From assembly GCF_902806685.2 (NCBI RefSeq), contig NC_048550.1, positions 7,917,383 through 7,981,382 on the forward strand: DNA of 64,000 bases, read 5' to 3'. A program made the translations under genes and the position numbers. Shown piece by piece: positions 1-13,150 of this stretch. The notes under the pieces were generated by a model. The model searched no databases. It saw only the letters and a program-made list of their open reading frames with translations, and had not been told where the DNA came from. This DNA comes from Maniola hyperantus (Eukaryota; Arthropoda; Insecta; Lepidoptera; Nymphalidae). Each line of letters opens with the position of its first letter. The stretch's first letter is position 1.

Positions 1-215
1 TTACATAATACCGGATAGACCTAACTGACTGACTGATAGAGGTGGACATAGGTCTCTTGTAGGCACTAGGGACTTCCACACGCCACGGTCTTGCACCGCT
101 TGAGTCCAGCGGGTCAGTGTGAAGTTGGTCGATCCGCACTTGGCCACTAAGGTGGACTATGCCTAAAGCCTTGTCATTCTGAGAGGGGCCTGTACTTAGT
201 AGTATGCTAGCGATG
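1..215 (-). repeat. RTE-type LINE tail joined to SINE 3' piece
   Basis: The segment GGACTTCCACACGCCACGG with AGGTCTC upstream recurs at 21.6 kb and 12.1 kb, where it abuts a CAT microsatellite: the 3' end of RTE-type LINE copies on the minus strand. From about 120 the sequence matches the end of the tRNA-derived SINE (CCGCACTTGGCC). Confidence 0.6.
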
Positions 216-1154
216 AATACAAATGTTAACTATTATAATAGTTGTTTTATGTGTGTACAAGTTAAATATATTTTAATAGCTTCATCAATTTCACCCGAGC
301 CAATAAAATTTAACACTAACAGTTACACACGGCTACCGCAATAATTTATAATGGATGCCTGAGTGCTTTTAAAGGGAGCTAGCTATAAAATAATATATTT
401 ACCTACCTATTGTACCTATGCTACGTTATTTGAGGACACAGTACATACAGTCTTATTAAATTAATTTATATTTTGGGAAAATATAATGTATCTACGCTAT
501 TAATCTTAATTTTGATATTTTGTCCCTTTTGGATGATATTGAAATTGTTGTTCATTTACTTCAATGTTAAAATCTACGATTTTATTTAGCCACAAAATAC
601 TAAAACTGTCGTATTTATAACTTTAAACAATAATAATCAATTATACCTACCTCTACAAATATATGTATACCTAATATCTTACTTTGACCTCTAACCGATT
701 TGAATACCATAAAAAATTATTTTAATGATAAAATATAAGGTTAGTACCCTTTATAAACCTCAAGTCTTTTACAGATTTGATGAGGATTTGATTAAGTCCA
801 TTACATACCACTTAACTATTTACGGCTTGTAAAAACGATTTCCACAACCGCTCTCATTGGTATCAGCGGGGTACGAAAGGCCTTTTCTACTTGCGAACAC
901 AAAAATAAATAAGTTCCATAATTAATATACTTACTATTTGCAGTGTTCAACAAAATTACCTAATTATGGTACTAATAAATAATAAAGTATTATTAGATAA
1001 GAGTATTGTTGGTCAAAATGCATTAAAAATTAAACTCATAGAATTCTTGGACGGGAACAAAAAATGTTGCACAATTATTTGGAAATTCCACAATTAAGGA
1101 GGATAAGCGAAAGTTTGTATGAAAGTCGGTCATTTTTCAAGTTACATACATCAA
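216..1154. other. AT-rich intergenic sequence, nothing recognised
   Basis: No open frame of note, no splice-consistent exon and no repeat family that I recognise. Confidence 0.5.
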
Positions 1155-1580
1155 AAACCGGCCAAGTGCGAGTCAGACTCGCGCACCGAGGGCTCCGTAC
1201 TTCAATCGTATTTTTTCGACATTTCGCATGATCAATCAAAAACTCATTAAACATTGTACATTAAAAAAATCTGTTTTAGAATGTACAATTGAAACCCTTT
1301 CATATGATACCACACTTGGTATATTAATCTTACTTTGAAAGTTAAAAATAGCAAAATACTAATTCTTTGTTCATAAACACATTTTATTTGCGAAGTACCT
1401 AACCATAAATTCACTGTTTTCGGACTTTTACCCTTTACGTGTGCTATGAGATCTACCTACCTGCCAAACATGATTCTAGGTCAACGGGAAGTATCCTATA
1501 GGTTTCTTGGTAGTCAGACAATAAAGTGATTCTATAAGAGTTCCATTTTTCCTGTTGATGTACGGAACCCTAAAAATGGA
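1155..1580 (+). repeat. 'TGCGAGTC' interspersed repeat, near full length
   Basis: It opens with CCGGCCAAGTGCGAGTC and closes with TACGGAACCCTAAAA. The same 400-base unit recurs at 15.5 kb (minus) and 38.8 kb (plus), and fragments occur elsewhere. Its ends GGGTTCCGTA and TACGGAACCC are inverted relative to each other. It is noncoding. Confidence 0.75.
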
Positions 1581-1969
1581 AAATGTAGATACTTGAAAGA
1601 GAATGAAGGAAATTTGTTTTAAGATTTTTGGGAATTCCACCACTTCACCGGTTTTCAAAAATTCCATACCTATATTCAACAGATTTAGCTGTTTGCGTGT
1701 AATATTTATGTTCTTGAGTCGAGCACATCACAATAAAATCTGTGTACCGCATTAAAATTTTAGAGCATGTATTTTTTCGCTTACACGAGCATATCGGCTT
1801 ATCTCTCACGTGAGAGTGAAATCCGAGCCTTTTTTGGTAAAAGGGATCTGATTCGTAGGTACTCAACTCGCGAGCGGTAAGCCTAGAGCTTAAGTTGAAA
1901 AACTATAAACATCAAATATCTGCCTTTAAGCTGAGCCTAGGAGTCTATAGGGCCTATTCCGATTTAGGT

Positions 1970-2135
1970 ACAACATTCTTAGATCTGAATACTACGAGTA
2001 TGCTCAGTATACTTGTATCAAAGACTGCCCGCGGGACAATTTTGTTGTTAGCTTCACAACTTGCCCCGCGACGGGCAGCGAGTTTTTGCTACAAGTATAG
2101 TCTTAGATACCTTCACAGATCTATGTAGGGAAACC
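1970..2135. repeat. Imperfect palindromic MITE-like element
   Basis: The arms AGTATACTTGTATCAAAGAC and CTACAAGTATAG, with CTGCCCG/CGGGCAG inside them, pair with small indels around a short AT loop. The open frame through it (1895-2128) resembles no family I know. Confidence 0.45.
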
Positions 2136-2629
2136 TAGTACATACACACAATTTGCGATGTCAGCATGGCGCGTCGGAAATCGGAATGTACAACATGGCT
2201 CCTACAATATAAGGTAGTGTATGGAGGTACATTCCATACTGCCCAGCGATTTCATACTGTATACACTCGTCATCGCTCGCTCGCTGCAAATGACGTGCCT
2301 GATACTTTATAAGTTTCCGTACAAATCATACATACATACGTACTTATCAGTCGTCCTTTGTTTGTGTCAGACTATTGTGAGACCAAAATATAGACAGGAA
2401 GCACTAATGGTTGTAAATAGCACATAACTTATAAAAAATAAGCTTACACGTATATGAAATGAGTATAATCGTCTTGAATGGGTAGTAAATATGGAACGCT
2501 GCGATCGTAACTTTAGGCCCAAAGGGTATTTTTTGACAAATTTACCAAAAACCAAAATGATTGCAAATCATTTAAAAAGTCTTCTACTTTATTATGAATT
2601 GTGTATACCATTATGTGATTAAGAGTTAA

Positions 2630-2915
2630 AACGTCAGCCTCCTAGACTGAGGTTCGATCCCGGGTACGCACCTCGGAGTTATGTGGTTTTAAGGAATAAT
2701 TAAACATCACTTGCTTTAACGGTGAAGGAAAACATCGTGAGAAAATCTGCATACCTGAGAGTTCTCCATAATGTTCTCAGAGATGTTTGAAGTTTGCCAA
2801 TCCGCACTTGGCCAGTGTGACATAATCATAGCCAAACCTTTCTCATTCTGATAGAAGACCCGTGCTTAGAAGTGAGTCAGCGATGGGTTGATCATGATGA
2901 TGACGATGTAAACTT
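2630..2915 (+). repeat. tRNA-derived SINE
   Basis: The head contains a tRNA B-box-like GAGGTTCGATCCCGGG. The body has GGTGAAGGAAAACATCGTGAG and AGAGTTCTCCATAATGTTC, and the tail ends in GATGATGACGATG. Four other copies lie in the window at 25.8, 35.4, 35.7 and 53.5 kb. Confidence 0.85.
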
Positions 2916-3614
2916 CTTCACTTATATTTCATAATATTATGCTAAAGGATTTCATAACTCTGTCTACTTTATGCTATTATTGCTGACTATTTTAATACGT
3001 CCTTATTGAATTGATTATGTTGAATATATTATCACTAAGAAAGCAGGATTACAGATCCAAATCTATTAAATTAAGTTGCAGTGGGCGATTTCTAAAGACA
3101 CATCCGTGACCTTTCTAAAGGGGCTTTTCGACATACTTAGTAAGATTTCCATTTATCATTTTGTCAAAATAACGATTAAGCAAGTATATAGGTATCCTTT
3201 ACGTAATTGACCCCTACACTAATTTGTAATTTTCAATAATGAAAAATTAGGGAATAGGTAAGTAAATACCCAAATTGTTAAAAGTATATATACAATAATC
3301 AACTGATTGCGATATCAACATAACTATAGATACTTGAGTTTTTGCATTTAGGTTTTCTTTATAACATTGACAGAAACAGTTTTCCACATGTTTTTATGTC
3401 GTCCTGTGGGTATGTTCCGAGTACAAACTGACGATCAGCACAGCAGTGCAGCGCGTTCGTACTGTAACTATACGCCCCCTGGATCGCGGATTTCAAAAAA
3501 TATTTTGAAATCTGTCAATATTATTGCCATACCATCAAATACCATCAATATTTGGATCGCGATACAGCGGATCGCGTGATAATACTGATAGTCTAATAGG
3601 CCCCATTGAGACGA

Positions 3615-3810
3615 CGCGACGGCCCCATGACTGATCTATTAACGCACAGCTGAAACTACTAGACGAATCGGGCTGAAGTTTGGCATGCTGATAGCTATTA
3701 TAACACAGACATCCGCTAAGAAAGGATTTTTGACAATGCCATTCCCAAAGCGGTAAAATAGGGGGGTTGAAATTTGTGTAGTCCACATAGACGAAGTCGC
3801 GGTCATAAGC
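3615..3810 (-). repeat. 'GATGCCCGCG'-family repeat, minus copy
   Basis: ACGCACAGCTGAAACTACTAG, then GCTGAAGTTTGGCAT, and the end GACGAAGTCGCGG with CATAAGCTAG match the copies at 12.6 and 58.8 kb. Confidence 0.65.
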
Positions 3811-4418
3811 TAGTGATAATTATTATTATTTGGTAAATACTAAGACATTTTCGCAAGGGAATTATAGGCAATCAAGTAATGAAGGTCGTCATACGATGTT
3901 TGAATTTGAAATTGGAGTAGCGTAAAGCAATACAAGTTTAAACCCTCAGGACTCAGGTGTCCGGCAAATCAACACTAACGATTAATTGACGTCAGCAGAA
4001 ACAATAGATTTATTATAGGTTTGCAAACCTAATATTAAGAAACTTACTGAATCGCCCCAGCTTACCTGTTCCAGGGATAATGCGTGGTTGTGACTTGCGT
4101 AATGCATTATATAAACATTTAAAATGTTTTAATAATAGTGAAGTGAAAACCGCATAGAAAACCCACTATGAAGTTTAGACTTTAGGTAATAAGCAAAAGG
4201 TACACGTACAAACGTGGATAGCTACTTTGTATAATAATATGTACAGAAGAGATAGGTAAACTTAGGTATTTACCTACGTAATATGTTCTATATAAATAAG
4301 AGCTATATCAAAAACGTTTTAAGGCTGAAATATATATTTTGTATCTTACAGTATTTATTTACTTATATCTTGTCTCGAAAATTTCATTCCTAATTTAATT
4401 AGAAGAAATACAGTTATA

Positions 4419-4873
4419 CAGGAAGATTTTTTTGGTTTTGCACATTTTTTTATTTTGTATAGAAACATAATTTAATTAACACGTATTTTTTATTTTACTT
4501 AAGAATACCAAAGTTATCGTTTACCAAAGATATCCACTTTTGAACAGATGATTAGGGTTACCCTACAAACGTTATCTTCAGCTGTTGATTAAAATACACG
4601 CACTCACACCCGATGACGCGCGCGGTGGCCGTTGACCTCTGCGCGCTTTAATATCGTCTAAGATGCGAACTTGGTACTTTTTTAAGGGATAACGTCAGAG
4701 ACAGCTAACGTGCTTATAGCGTGCTTTGTTTACGAATAGTATGACCATGATTTGCTTATTTTAAGGTTAAAAAATTATTTCCAAAAAGGTACTAAATTAT
4801 GAATGGAAATGAGTTCTATTAACGATACAGAACCACCAAAAAAAATTTGTGCAAAACCAAAAAAATCTTCCTG
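4419..4873. mobile_element. 455-bp MITE with inverted ends and TATA flanks
   Basis: The left end CAGGAAGATTTTTTTGGTTT and its complement at the right end are a near-perfect inverted repeat of about 26 bases, continuing as TTGCACA / TGTGCAA. TATA flanks both sides (4415-4418 and 4874-4877), consistent with insertion at TA or TATA. The interior has no transposase frame. Confidence 0.8.
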
Positions 4874-4977
4874 TATAAACTAGTGAGTAAACCATAATAT
4901 ATAATTATAATATAATATAATTACCATAATTATAATATAATCTTTATTATCAGACATTACATCCATATTTACAATAA

Positions 4978-5110
4978 TGCCCGCGGCTTCGCCCGCGTGG
5001 ATTTAGGTTTTAAAAATCCTGTGAGGACTTTGATTCTTCCAGGACAAAAAGTAGCCTATCCGTAGTAGCCCGTCCCCGAGATGCAAGCTATCTCAGTACC
5101 AAATTTCGTA
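4978..5110 (+). repeat. 'GATGCCCGCG'-family repeat fragment
   Basis: GCCCGCGTGGATTTAGGTTT is followed by AAAAATCCTGTG and GGACAAAAAGTAGCCTAT, the conserved order of this family. Confidence 0.65.
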
Positions 5111-6265
5111 TAAACATTTAAACGCATGATTCTTTAAAAATCCCGTAGAATCACCACGATTTAAGAATGCAATTCCTTACAGCATCAGGGCTGAGGAGTT
5201 GGGTCCTCGAATTCAAAAAGTCTTTACTTGGTAGGTACCTACCTGCAACCTTAAAAGCATTTTTAGGTTAGGATTAAGTGATACATGAATTTCAAGTTAA
5301 TGAAATCACAATACTTACATTAGTAGCTTACTTACGTTATACAGATCTTTTCACCCATCACGATTAGAATATTTGGAATTGCTGTTAACCTACCTACTTA
5401 TATGCTTTAAATAGAGCAAGAATTAGGTGTAGTTGAATTTAAGTGATTTAAGTGTACGGTTTACCAAGTAATCGTAAGTACACCAAATAAATAAGATGAA
5501 ATACATAAAATAATGTAAAAAAAAAAAACTTTTTTATTCAAATAGACTTTTACTACTTTCGAATAGTCGGATGCATCTACCACTGGTAAACATACGGTCC
5601 TGCATTCTACTTGTCCTCTATTTTTTATATGGAAAATTCGTACCGTCAAAATGATAATAATAATAATTAACAAAATTCAGAATTACCTACATTACAATAG
5701 GTAACATGCTAATATTGAAACAAAGCACATCTCGTTGCGATACAAATTACAATACATCACTTTGATTGCCTCAAAATGAGAAAGAATTGTTGCTTAATTG
5801 GTTACGCATGAAAAAGCTTACAAGTAAAACGCGGTGGTACTTAACAGTTACTATTAGAACTAAGTACCTACCTACTGTCGTTGACTACGATGACCACCTA
5901 CACCTCCGTTTATGATACAGTCTTTAATATTTTTGCAAATACTATAAATAACTACCTTTTATACTTTAACTTCTAAAAATTGGTAAGTAAATAAATAAAT
6001 AATTGAAAAATAGAAAATATTCATTTATTGTAGACTAACTTAAATAATATTTATGAGTTGTGACAAATCAAGTCAAGACTCTACCTCTACGATCTACTAC
6101 TAGATATTACGTTAGGAAAACATAATTGTTTCCCTTTGGTGAGTTAAAGAGAATAACTCTAACTAATTAAAAGCACTAAACGATTGCTTAAATGGATGTT
6201 TATTTACATTGAAAACTGCGCATTTAAGAAACAACATCTAGATATCTAGGTACTTATATCTATAC
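5111..6265. other. AT-rich intergenic sequence
   Basis: It holds a small repeat fragment near 5130-5235 (GAATGCAATTCCTTACAGCATC, also seen at 11.2 and 31.65 kb). Otherwise nothing was recognised. Confidence 0.4.
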
Positions 6266-6269
6266 TTTT

Positions 6270-6590
6270 TTTTAATAAATAACATTGAAGTGTCTGTCTG
6301 TAATTCCGAAATAACTATCTCATATTAAGCTCATATGATTATTTAAAGAGTACCATAACTGAATCAACCGTTTTTAAATTTTTGTCTGTCTGTCTGTCTG
6401 TTTGAACGGGCTTATCTTCGGAACGGCTGAACCTATTTTGACGGGACTTTCACAGACAAGTAGAGGATTAACCAGGAAGTAACATAGGCTACCGACTTTC
6501 GAAAAAGGAGGAGTTGTGTTTTTCAACCTATATACATCCAGCGGACGAGGAAAGTCACGGGAGTCAGCTGGTGTCGATATAATTTTCCAC
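6270..6590 (-). repeat. Repeat with (TCTG)n and GACGGGACTTTCACAGAC core
   Basis: The order GAAGTGTCTGTCTGTAATTC, GAACGGGCTTATCTTCGG, CCTATTTTGACGGGACTTTC, AGGAAGTAACATAGGCTAC also occurs, inverted, at 11.5 and 31.7 kb. Confidence 0.65.
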
Positions 6591-6594
6591 AGCT

Positions 6595-9257
6595 AGTTAA
6601 ATAAGGCCAATATGTGAGAAATTGGTAGTGTTGCTGAAGTTAATTTTCCGTGGATAGGTTATATTTATTTAACAAAGTTCATTAATTAAGAACGTAACAA
6701 AATCACTTTGTTTTGAAGCAAAATTGTGCAATTTATGTAGCATGAGAACAAGTAATTAAGAACTTTCTTTAACGTAGACGAAGTTGGAGTCCTCGTGGTA
6801 CCAATATTCAAAGTAGCTTCACATTTACGTCAGCTAACGAGTTAAAGAGTCCCCGTTATGTGCTCCGGTGGACTGTGGCTGTACCTACTCAATATTTCCG
6901 CGTAGCTGCCTGGAATTTATCCTGTACTACAGTGAGATCTACACGATTCCTTTAGTGCCGAGTCGAGGCAATCTACTGATATCTTTAAATAGATTGAACT
7001 TGCATCTAGCAATGCACAAGACACTGAATACATATACTAATATTATAAACAGGTATAACAGGCAGGTAAAATTTGTTAGTTTGTTACGTAAGCGGTAATC
7101 TCCGGAACTAATGATCCGATACTTAAAATTCTTTCACTGATAAAAATGTGCAGAGTTTCTTGTTGCTTCTACTAGGTAGGAATATAAGAAGAATTACTAA
7201 GCAGTGGTAAATCTATCTACTCTTATCTACTTATTTGACTATTGGATTGGACCTGTAATTATAGAACTACTATGAATAGGGAAAATAAAATTACCATTTC
7301 ATTACTATGCACTAAAAACAATAAGTATTATATTTGTACATAATATAAACATCCAAAATGATTTGAAGATCCAGTACGGTATGATAAAGGTTTATGAAGC
7401 ACATTCATTCTTTCCCAATTAATCGTGAAACTTGTTATGAGGTGATTGTTAGCAGATAAGAAAATAGTCCAACATAAAAGGCATAACCTTAAACTTACGA
7501 CAACAGCTGTTAGTGTAGCAGTATCATATTATGTACCTATTGTTTAGATATTTAAAATATACCTAACAAGCGCAATGGCTAATTTATATCGGTCCAGTAG
7601 ATTTCCAATCCAACGATTGTATAGTATAGTAATTATGTAAGCCGTATTTTGATCCCAGTAGATAAAGTGTAACCAATCCCATGAGCAATCCAGTCCAGTA
7701 ACTAGAAAACTGGATTTAGTGACTGGAAAAGTATGAATCAGCCGTAATACATCTTTACATAATATACTAAAATGGAATATCGCATTTTTGCAGCCAATCA
7801 GCGCAGGTATGGTGTTAAAAAGTGAGTATTATTATATATATCACTACTTTCGAGCTATTCGATACCTTTATATTTTATCCGCATTTATGCTATTTATTAG
7901 CCTTTGTGCTATTGAGACGTTGAGGATGCTCGTGATTTTTCTATGTAATAATAACTTAGCATTTTTATTCTAAGTTATTATTATCTAAGTTATTTATTAT
8001 TTAAAGTTGTATTTTCTAATATAAACATATAAACAATTTAAAGAAAACATATTAGTGAAATTGCATTCTTGCTTTGTGATTTCGTAGCAAATGTCTACGC
8101 ATGGCTACGCTACGTAGCTCGTAGGTCAGGGTTACAAGTTTGTTTCACTAACCATTTTTGCTACAGAGAAATACCAAAGTGGTAAATTCAAGAATTCATT
8201 AATGCAAATAATACTTTCGCACGATTAAAATGCTCGTTAAAACATGAACTAATTCGCGAAAATCTATTGGGACAGTTAATAAAGATATGTTTGTCCTTGA
8301 GTTTGTACAATCAATGTGATATTATAGGACCACATGACGGTCGTGCAAGTGAGTACCAACTACTTTGATGAAGTGGCAAACTTTACTTAGAAAAACTCCT
8401 TATTCTTACGCGCATCTCTGTAAAAATGTATTACGCCTATTTTTCTATTCTTTTTTGTTTTAGATCGAGGCCCTAAAATAACTAATACAGTAAAATTGTA
8501 TTTATTTATGGCTTCTTCAAAAATTTCTATTTTAGGGCAAATTTTGAGGCAACTTCGTGCGTAAATAAACTATATGCGAAACTAGAAAATTGGAAAATTA
8601 ACAACTTCATGACACACTTTATTTCATAATCATGTCTTTAGTTTGTGTAAAAAAAGTTTTCTTTTGCCAAAAATAGGCATAATCCCAAACGTCGATTTGA
8701 AATTTTCACTTTCCGTGTATGACAAAAATATCTTAGGAAAATTCATTCACCCGGCCTCTCTCTCTCTCTCTATGAAAACTTATTACTAAGCACTATAAGC
8801 GGTTTCTTAAAAAAATTACATGCTGACAAATTATTATTATTATACACTACAGTTCAGTATCTATATACTGTATTATTATTTCGAATCTTTGCACAGTGCT
8901 TGCTGATGCTAATAATATTAATTATTAAAATATAATATTTCGGAAATTTCACAAATTAATTTGATTAATTACTGATTGCGGCCGCAAAGTGCCTCGTGAA
9001 CCGCTGGAATTTTGTCGAAGGGGTCTTTATACATCGACGATTAACTACCATTATCCCTAATTCGAGTCGAGTAACAACAAGTAAAAGACATTATCGGATA
9101 ACTTAGAGAACTAAGCCCACAGGAATCGGGACACGAAAACATTATTTGAGGTTGATAGAATTGTAATGAATAGCGATCACAACCAATAAGACTCACTTCG
9201 GCAATAGGGAATATAATCCGAGTATGTATTCATATTATATAATAGTCAGTACTTAAC
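6595..9257. other. Gene-free AT-rich stretch
   Basis: It contains a (TC)n run at about 8756-8772 and the palindrome-like CTACGCTACGTAGC near 8106. No exon or recognised mobile element was found. Confidence 0.4.
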
Positions 9258-9595
9258 ACGTGTGCGTGTGGGACAAGATCCGAAATGAGGAGATCCGCAG
9301 GAGAACCAAGGTCACTGACATAGCCCAAACTATTAGCAAGCTGAAGTGGCAGTGGGCAGGTCATGCCTGTCGTAGAGGCGATGGCCGTTGGAGCCGGAAA
9401 GTCCTTGAGTGGAGACCGCGTTTAAGCAAGCGTAGTGTGGGACGCCCTCCAGCACGATGGACCGACGATATAAAGAGGCTGGCGGGAAGTGGCTGGATGA
9501 GGAAGGCTGAGGACCGGGTGTGGTGGCGCTCTTTAGGGAAGGCCTATATCCAACAGTGGACGTCCACAGGCTGATGATGATGATGATGATGAACA
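9258..9595 (+). mobile_element. RTE-type LINE, 5'-truncated 3' end
   Basis: An uninterrupted frame (9260-9574) reads the C-terminal end of an RTE-type reverse transcriptase polyprotein: KLKWQWAGHACRRGDGRW, then SVGRPPARWTDDI and the terminal SLGKAYIQQW. A (GAT)n tail follows the stop, as in RTE elements. The rest of the element is missing, so this is a dead fragment. Confidence 0.85.
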
Positions 9596-9671
9596 CGTGT
9601 GCACAATTTTAGAAAAGAATCGAATTTATTTTATTTCTTGACCAAACACATAGATGCTAAACACATTATAC

Positions 9672-9830
9672 ACTAGCTGATGCCCACGACTTTGTCCACG
9701 TGGATTTAGGTTTTTAAAAAACCCGTAGGACTCTTTCGTTTTCTGGGATAAAAGTAGCTTATGTCATTCTCCAGTCTTTAACTATATCCACGCAAAATAA
9801 TTACGTCGATCCGATGCACTTGTTATATTA
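9672..9830 (+). repeat. 'GATGCCCGCG'-family repeat
   Basis: CACTAGCTGATGCCCACGAC opens it; GTGGATTTAGGTTTTTAAA and GATAAAAGTAGCTTATGTC follow in the family order. Confidence 0.7.
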
Positions 9831-10049
9831 CGATAAAATTGGATACATAATTATTATGCTAAAATTCATCTAATCATAAACTTGGGAGTCCGAAATAAAT
9901 ATTTGTTGTGATATTTAAAACAAAATCGTTATTCCGTTTCCGGATTCAATGTCAATGTACGGAAAGGGTATGATTTAAATAGTATCTTTCTTGTATGTTG
10001 TTTAATTTAATATTTAGGAATGTGACAATACGATAAATAATATTATGTG

Positions 10050-10520
10050 AATTGTCAATACTGATAACTAATTATTCATCGTAAATTAAATACTGTCAAT
10101 GTACTAAGAGTGACATTATACTAAGCTATTGTCAACATACAGTTGGCAATAGCTATTATGTGAAATAATAATGTTGTGTAAACTGTCAATTTAAGTTGCT
10201 TATTATTATTGTAAATTATTAATACGTAGACCATCAATGTTACTGATTTTATTATTGTAAATTGGGTGTGTCGACATACCTTTTGTCAACAAACCTAAAA
10301 TAAATAATGATTAATATTAAGATCATGTGATAGTCGACATCCGCCCTGTTTGCGATGGCAGTGTTATAAAAGTACCCTACCTCGACAGAGAGGGGACAGT
10401 CTTGTATCGACAGCCCAGAGCAAACACGGCGGACCTTGCTGAAGTTAAGTATTCTTATAATTTATTATAATGTAATGTAATCATTTGCCTTTTATAGGTT
10501 ACCTGTTGTAACTGCGTACC
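10050..10520 (+). mobile_element. Possible solo LTR (uncertain)
   Basis: A TATAAAAG box (10365-10372) is followed by a GC-richer leader (CGACAGAGAGGGGACAGTC) and then an AT-rich end. Upstream, TGTCAA recurs at 10053, 10094, 10130, 10184 and 10284, like U3 repeats. No second copy, primer-binding site or coding region was seen, so the ends are guesses. Confidence 0.3.
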
Positions 10521-11179
10521 AAATATGTACCTACTACTTTACTAAACGTTCTAATGTTTTAAAAGATGTGTGTTATGGAGTTTCTTTGCCCTTTCTTCTC
10601 CATGACTAAACACCTTAGCGAAATGGGTGGTAGATTCATTTTAATAAAAATAGATCAATGCTGAACAATACAATTCAATTATTATTGGACTTGGTTGGTT
10701 TTACTTCTGTATTTATCACCTACCCTCTTGTGCTATTTATTTTATACATTGAGATAAAAGTAAACACTAGGTTGTTAGCTTCTAATTATTATAGAATCCT
10801 GTTTAGATGATTAGGATTCTTACTTTGAAATAATACAGCAGATGCTTTGCTTGATTTTTAATTACTTAGTATTTGGCCTTACCTGACAAATAATTGATAA
10901 ATGATAACTTTCATTAGTAATCATTGGATTTAATTTATCATCACTATTAAAGCCCACTGTCTTAACTTCTCTTCTTTATACAAAAATCCCACACACTCCT
11001 CTCGTCTCTCTAAGTCTCTACCCGCCTTCTCCACTCCGGATCCTGTCCCACTAGCAAGTAACATACCGATTTCAAAGCTCAATCAATGCAAGTAGGAATG
11101 TTACTAGGATTTGGAAGCAAACGGCATCGCGTCGGTTTAGTCGTTCCTTTTTCTAACCGACTTAGTAGGCCACTTTTTA

Positions 11180-12035
11180 AATCACCACGATTTAGTTATA
11201 CCTTACAGCATCATGGTTGAGGAGTTGGGTCCTCGATTTCGACGATAGTCTTTACTTGGTAGGTACCTCCTATATCAATTTATAACCGACAGTTTATAAA
11301 TCCAATCAGTTTAGGTTATCAGTTCCCCTGCAGCATCAGGATTGAGGAGTTGGAATCCAATTTTTTTTATGAAACAATGTTACAAAGTTTCTCTATCAAT
11401 TAAAAAAGAAACTATGCAAATCGGTTTTGTAATCTCGGAGATTTCGGTGTACATAGGTAGAAAAATACAACTCCTCCTTTTTATAAAGTCGGTTAAAAAG
11501 TAGCCTATGTTACTCCCTGGGTAATCCTCTATTTGGCTGTGAAAATCCCGCCAAAATAGGTTCAGCCATTCCGAAGATTAGCTCGTTCAAACAGACAGAC
11601 AGACAAAATATTTAAAAACGTGTGATTCACGTTATGGTACAGTTCAAATAAGCATATGAGCATAATATGAGGTAGTTATTTCGAAATTACAGACAGACAC
11701 TTCAATTTTATTTATTAGTAAGTATAGATAGATTTACAGAAAGTACGTCTAAAAATCTTACTAAAAAACAGCGTCTAAAATGTGTCGTACCTACGAATAC
11801 CGTGTACGTGTATGGATGTATGCCCCATATTACCCGCATTATAAATCCGAAAGTGTTTTTGTTTGTTGGTTCAGTCACGAGCAATAAACAGATCGACGTG
11901 ATTTATTGCATGGATATAGTTTAAAAGACCTGCAGGACCTGACATAGGCTTTTTTTTATCTCGGAAAATCAAAGAGCTCCCATAGGATTTTTAAAAACCT
12001 AAATCCAAGCGGACGTAGTCGCGGGCATCAGCTAG
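11180..12035 (-). repeat. Cluster of nested repeat fragments
   Basis: Two copies of the TTACAGCATCA-containing fragment come first, then the (ACAG)n/GAACGAGC unit inverted relative to 6.3 kb. From about 11830 a minus copy of the 'GATGCCCGCG' family ends at GCGGGCATCAGCTAG. Confidence 0.6.
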
Positions 12036-12103
12036 TTAAAATATATAAAATCACCTTTGTCAAAAATTCAGTTAGGCCGTTCTGGGTCTCAGATTAGAAG
12101 ATT

Positions 12104-12300
12104 TATTCATCATCATCATCATCATCATCAACTGAAAGACGTCTACTGCTGGACTTTTGTAGGGACTTCCATACGCCACGGTCTTGCTATAGTCTTTAGT
12201 TTTCCTAACTATGTGCCCTGCCCATTGCCACTTTAGCTTCGCAACCCGTTGAGCTATGTCGATTACTCTAGTTTTCCTACGAATCTCCTCATAGATAACA
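12104..12300 (-). mobile_element. RTE-type LINE 3' fragment
   Basis: A (CAT)n run at 12110-12130 precedes GGACTTCCATACGCCACGG and sequence complementary to the RTE C-terminal region (GCCACTTTAGCTTCGC). It is on the minus strand and decayed. Confidence 0.7.
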
Positions 12301-12599
12301 CTTATTTACACTTCAATCTAGTTCACTAGAACAGAATGCACATCCCTACGTCGTTTTTTCACAATTGAAGATCATTGTTCGCCGACGTTCGTTACAGATA
12401 AGTGGACATCGCATTGTGCTGGATGGCTGCAGTATGGCGCCTCTTCATTCTGAGCCCTCTTTTGTTGTTGGCATAAAGCGTCAAAGACGCCTATCACAGA
12501 CGGTCTTATGACGTTTACTAGTGCCCGTGCAGCTTCAAGTTTTTGTAAAACTCTACGTTATTGCATTTGTGTCCTTTACCATAGTTTTTTTACTAAACA

Positions 12600-12800
12600 T
12601 ATAAAAGAAAAAAGTGACTAACTGACTGACTATCAACGCACAGCTCAAACTACTGAACGGATCGGACTGAAATTTGGCATGACAATAGACATCCGTTAAA
12701 AAAGGTTTTTGAAAATTCAACCCCTAAGAGGGTAAATAGGGGTTTGAAATTTGTGTAATCGACGCGGATGAAGTCACGGGCATAAGCTGGTATCTGATAA
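12600..12800 (-). repeat. 'GATGCCCGCG'-family repeat, minus copy
   Basis: CAACGCACAGCTCAAACTAC, then GACTGAAATTTGGCATG, and the end GATGAAGTCACGGGCATAAG. It parallels 3.6 kb. Confidence 0.7.
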
Positions 12801-13035
12801 ATATCCAGTTCTTACTTCTCACTTGCCAAAATCTAAGTAAGCAGGTGTTACGCATATCCACAGCTGTGTACCTATATACACTTTAATACAAATAAATTAT
12901 AATTTTAGATCACATCAGCTAAAGGATGCCTTTGTTTGTCTCTGTTTTAAATATATCATTATGCATGGAATATATTCACAAATATTTGGAGTTATTATGG
13001 CTCTTATGATAAATAAACAATTTCAACAATTAAAC

Positions 13036-13150
13036 AATTCTCAAATGATGTTAAGCTGCCTACTAGTTTTAAGCAGATTAACTCCACACTATTTTTGCAC
13101 TGATAATAATTCTAAAATGATATTAAGCTTCCTACTAATTTAAGCTGATT
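13036..13150 (+). repeat. Two-copy tandem duplication, about 72 bp
   Basis: AATTCTCAAATGATGTTAAG and AATTCTAAAATGATATTAAG begin consecutive units that both continue CTxCCTACTA. The 60-residue frame across them is a by-product. Confidence 0.6.

Noticed and set aside
2640..2670. tRNA gene
   Set aside because: Only the B-box side is tRNA-like, and the sequence continues into a conserved SINE body; no cloverleaf can be completed.
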